Assembly (NCBI GenBank): GCA_946478755.1 | Contig: CAMLDJ010000246.1 | Span: forward strand, 1-8,201 | Direction of reading: 5' to 3' | DNA length: 8,201 nucleotides | DNA from: an uncultured Pedobacter sp. | GTDB taxonomy: Bacteria > Bacteroidota > Bacteroidia > Sphingobacteriales > Sphingobacteriaceae | Part shown: piece by piece, positions 5,860-8,201 of the stretch | Numbering within the stretch: position 1 is the stretch's first letter | Layout of the letters: each line of letters begins with the position of its first letter | Position numbers and translations under genes: made by a program | Notes under the pieces: generated by a model | The model's input: the letters and a program-made list of their open reading frames with translations, nothing else | Database searches by the model: none | What the model was told of the DNA's origin: nothing

Positions 5860-7389
5860 TTAAATCTCCCCTGTTTCTTCGTCATGCTGACGAGTTATAA
5901 AACCACCTAATTCCTCCGCTATCTTCCTGTCATTAGCCAGACGCGGAACTTTATTTTGTCCGCCAAGCTTCCCCTGCGTTCTCATATAGCTTACAAACGC
6001 GTCTTTTTGTAATGACCGAATGATCAAAGGTTGCAATATTTTACCCTCAATAAGGTCAAAATAGTAAATATTCTTCTTTTGCAGCGCCTCATCTACCCTT
6101 CTACTAAAAGCGATCATATCTTTTGGTGGTGTAGAAAATTCGATAAACCACTCATGATAAGGCAATTCACCTACAGGTGTATTGACCTGAGGCGCAACTG
6201 TAAACTCGGTAATTCCGACGCCCTCTTCGTTGGCCACCGAAAGCAGGGCATGCTCAACCTCTTCGCCAATGACGTGTTCTCCAAAGGCCGAAATAAAATG
6301 CTTGATTCTGCCGGTCACCATAATCTTGTAAGGATCCTTCGACACAAACTTAACGGTGTCACCAATCACATATCCCCAAAGGCCGGCATTGGTATTTAAA
6401 ACCAATGCATAATTTGTATCCAGTTCCACCTCCCCAAGGCTTAACCGTGTAGGACGGTCATTGTAAAATTCATCTGTGGGGATAAATTCATAGAACATGC
6501 CTGCATTTGCCAGCAGCAATAAGCCCTTATCATCCTGACTATCCTGATAAGCAATGAAGCCCTCTGATGCCGGATAGGTTTCAATAGAAGCTATCTTTTT
6601 ACCTATACTGGCTTCAATCTTAGACCGGTACGGCTCATAGTTCACTCCACCATACACAAACAACTCAAAGTTCGGAAAGATGTCTTTAATCTTCTTTCCC
6701 CCGGCTTGATCTGTCAGGCGGTCAAAATACATTTGCACCCAGGGCGGAATGCCCGAGATCAAGGTCATATCCTGATGAATGGTTTCTTCAACAATTGCAT
6801 CAATTTTTTCTTCCCAGTCCTCAATGCAATTGGTCTGGTAAGAAGGCATGCGGTTCTTCTGTAAGTAAGCAGGTACAAGATTGGCGACTATGCCTGATAA
6901 ACGACCAACATTTATGCCGTTCTTTTTGCTCATTACCGGACTGCCCTGCAGAAAGATCATCTTTCCATCTATAAACTTTGTATTGCCCGTTTCATGGACA
7001 TAAGTAAGCAACGCGTTCCGGGCAGCTTTTATATGTTCAGGCATGGATGCTGCTGAGATCGGAATATATTTTACACCAGATGTTGTGCCGGATGTTTTAG
7101 CAAAGTACTGCGGCTTACCCTTCCACATGACGTCTTTTTCTCCCGCCACGACCCTGTCAATATATGGTCTCAACTCTTCATAATCCCTGATAGGAACCTG
7201 CTTTTTAAAGTCTTCGTAAGTTTTTATCGATCCGAAATGATGGTCCTTGCCAAATGAAGTATGCTTTGCTATGCTCACCAGTTGTCTGAGCGTATCCTGC
7301 TGAGCCTTCACTGCATTTTTTTTCCACTTATTTATGCCTTTTACTATAAAGGCAGCAAATGGCTTGCTCAATGCCGCTTTTAATCCCAT
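5860..7389 (-). CDS. GH3 auxin-responsive promoter family protein (putative acyl-adenylating amido synthetase)
   Basis: 509 residues. Plant GH3 enzymes adenylate a carboxylic acid (indole-acetate, jasmonate) and join it to an amino acid. Bacterial members are widespread in Bacteroidota, but their substrates are not known to me. The ATP-binding motifs of the fold are intact: TSGTTSGVKYIP (99-110, the P-loop-like motif), YPASEG (272-277, the Y-x-x-SE motif) and GYVIGDT (339-345, the Y-x-x-GD motif), with the hinge GRIKHFISAFGEHV (360-373). The C-terminal subdomain spans about 375-509. It is cytoplasmic, with no signal peptide. It starts 9 bases after the upstream membrane protein gene, and its TAA stop directly precedes the dxr start. 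Its place ahead of dxr and rseP suggests a role in envelope or isoprenoid-linked metabolism, but that is inference. Conservation of all three motifs argues for an active adenylating enzyme. Confidence 0.9.
   Translation of the reverse strand: MGLKAALSKPFAAFIVKGINKWKKNAVKAQQDTLRQLVSIAKHTSFGKDHHFGSIKTYEDFKKQVPIRDYEELRPYIDRVVAGEKDVMWKGKPQYFAKTSGTTSGVKYIPISAASMPEHIKAARNALLTYVHETGNTKFIDGKMIFLQGSPVMSKKNGINVGRLSGIVANLVPAYLQKNRMPSYQTNCIEDWEEKIDAIVEETIHQDMTLISGIPPWVQMYFDRLTDQAGGKKIKDIFPNFELFVYGGVNYEPYRSKIEASIGKKIASIETYPASEGFIAYQDSQDDKGLLLLANAGMFYEFIPTDEFYNDRPTRLSLGEVELDTNYALVLNTNAGLWGYVIGDTVKFVSKDPYKIMVTGRIKHFISAFGEHVIGEEVEHALLSVANEEGVGITEFTVAPQVNTPVGELPYHEWFIEFSTPPKDMIAFSRRVDEALQKKNIYYFDLIEGKILQPLIIRSLQKDAFVSYMRTQGKLGGQNKVPRLANDRKIAEELGGFITRQHDEETGEI
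5866..5872 (-). promoter_or_regulatory. Shine-Dalgarno sequence deciding the TTG start of dxr
   Basis: The minus strand reads AGGGGAG six bases before the TTG at 5859-5857, inside the last codons of the GH3 gene. Good Shine-Dalgarno sequences are rare in this window, as in Bacteroidota generally. Together with the zero-base gap it supports TTG as the true start of dxr. Confidence 0.65.
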
Positions 7390-7398
7390 AAACGTATC

Positions 7399-8184
7399 TT
7401 AAACTATATTATGAATAATATCAGGCTCACCTTCTCCCTTGTATTCACTGATCATTTTTCGATAAGCAATGGTTAAGGCGACACTGGATAAAGGTACGAT
7501 AATAAAAGAGCTCAATACATTGATAAAGAAAGCGACTACCGGCCATTGCAAATAACTAAAAAACAAGTAGAGCAAATGAAAGCCCCCTAAAACCAGTAAC
7601 AGCAACAAAATTTTAGTAAAGTTTCCCTTAGTTGTTGCCAGGCTGAATTTGATAGAAAGAAATGGCGGAAGGTTTTTATCAATAATGAAAAAAGGAAAGA
7701 AAGAAATTCTGATCCAGGTAATAAATATGGCTACTATACCTACTGAAATGGCAATATTGGTAATGACCTCCATTCTTATTCCGGTGTATATAAAAGGAAA
7801 AGCCACCAGGATCACAAAGGAATAGACGCCAACGATACACAGCATAAAATAGAGCATGGCCACCAAAAACCGGATGATTTGTTTCCTGGTAGGGATCGTA
7901 TTCACGATGCTCACATTAAATTCATCATCCAAAAGATGAAAAATATACTTAAAGAGCGAGAGGTTAATGGTGAAATAAAACATCACAAAAAAGAATGCCA
8001 TCAGAATGCTCAGTCCCATATTTACATCTTTGAGGAAAAATGCCATTAAACCTGATGCGTTCGAGGTAATGAACATTAAAAAGCAAAGCGTGGCAATAGA
8101 AAAATAGTTTCTTTTTGTTACGGTCCAGGCCTTACCCATCACCTCGTTTACAGCAAACGTACTTTCCTTTAAAAACTCTATCAT
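7399..8184 (-). CDS. Multi-pass membrane protein of unknown function
   Basis: 261 residues. I do not recognise the family with certainty. About six hydrophobic segments are visible near 28-50, 56-80, 104-133, 140-165, 190-210 and 216-241, with an amphipathic N-terminus (MIEFLKESTFAVNEVMGKAW) and a charged C-terminus (EYKGEGEPDIIHNIV). The fourth-to-fifth segment region, WIRISFFPFFIIDKNLPPFL followed by SIKFSLATTKGNF, recalls the 'R..F.PF.iiD....ai..S...tkG' pattern of DUF975-like and glycerophosphodiesterase-membrane-domain proteins. That would suggest a small integral membrane scaffold rather than an enzyme, at low confidence. It starts with ATG 17 bases from the window edge, and the leader is A/T-rich without a Shine-Dalgarno sequence. 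It appears to be the first gene of the operon in this window; its promoter is not visible. Confidence 0.8.
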   Translation of the reverse strand: MIEFLKESTFAVNEVMGKAWTVTKRNYFSIATLCFLMFITSNASGLMAFFLKDVNMGLSILMAFFFVMFYFTINLSLFKYIFHLLDDEFNVSIVNTIPTRKQIIRFLVAMLYFMLCIVGVYSFVILVAFPFIYTGIRMEVITNIAISVGIVAIFITWIRISFFPFFIIDKNLPPFLSIKFSLATTKGNFTKILLLLLVLGGFHLLYLFFSYLQWPVVAFFINVLSSFIIVPLSSVALTIAYRKMISEYKGEGEPDIIHNIV

Positions 8185-8201
8185 TGTTGTTTTAATACTA
8201 C

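Noticed and set aside
1..8201. CRISPR array, defence system or toxin-antitoxin pair
   Set aside because: No regularly spaced repeats and no recognisable nuclease, toxin or effector genes are present. Coding content is housekeeping apart from the debris zone.

Overview
The window looks like chromosome of a Bacteroidota species, most likely Sphingobacteriaceae (Pedobacter-like). Three things suggest this. The protein sequences resemble that family. Promoters have the Bacteroidota form TTG-N19/20-TAnnTTTG, seen clearly in front of the tRNA and less perfectly in front of a lipoprotein gene. Most genes lack a strong Shine-Dalgarno sequence. This placement comes from sequence familiarity, not from a search.

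Layout: positions 1-199 hold the 3' end of metA (methionine biosynthesis) on the + strand. Positions 200-2250 are a low-density stretch. It holds a frameshifted C-terminal remnant of a large serine recombinase, an AT-rich gap with nothing recognisable, one intact PKD-domain lipoprotein gene with its own promoter, and a truncated ISAon1-type transposase N-terminal ORF. Two minus-strand intrinsic terminators overlap the two mobile-element remnants. Next comes a tRNA-Leu(CAA) gene on the minus strand with a good promoter and a strong terminator, then a small DUF3817 membrane protein gene.

Positions 2744-8184 form one compact minus-strand operon. In transcription order it is a 261-aa multi-pass membrane protein of unknown function, a GH3-family (ANL-like) protein, dxr (second step of the MEP isoprenoid pathway), rseP (site-2 intramembrane protease) and hscB (J-domain co-chaperone for Fe-S assembly). 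It ends at a hairpin with 17-bp perfect arms six bases after the hscB stop. Spacings are 9, 0, 39 and 5 nt, so co-transcription is very likely. dxr starts with TTG directly after the GH3 stop codon, in the same reading frame, behind one of the few good Shine-Dalgarno sequences in the window.

I found no convincing evidence of a new defence or mobile system. The stretch between metA and tRNA-Leu is best read as a decayed insertion zone on the 3' side of a tRNA gene. The points most worth following up are the GH3-dxr junction, the unassigned GH3 and membrane proteins in an isoprenoid/envelope operon, and the lipoprotein that stayed intact among mobile-element debris.
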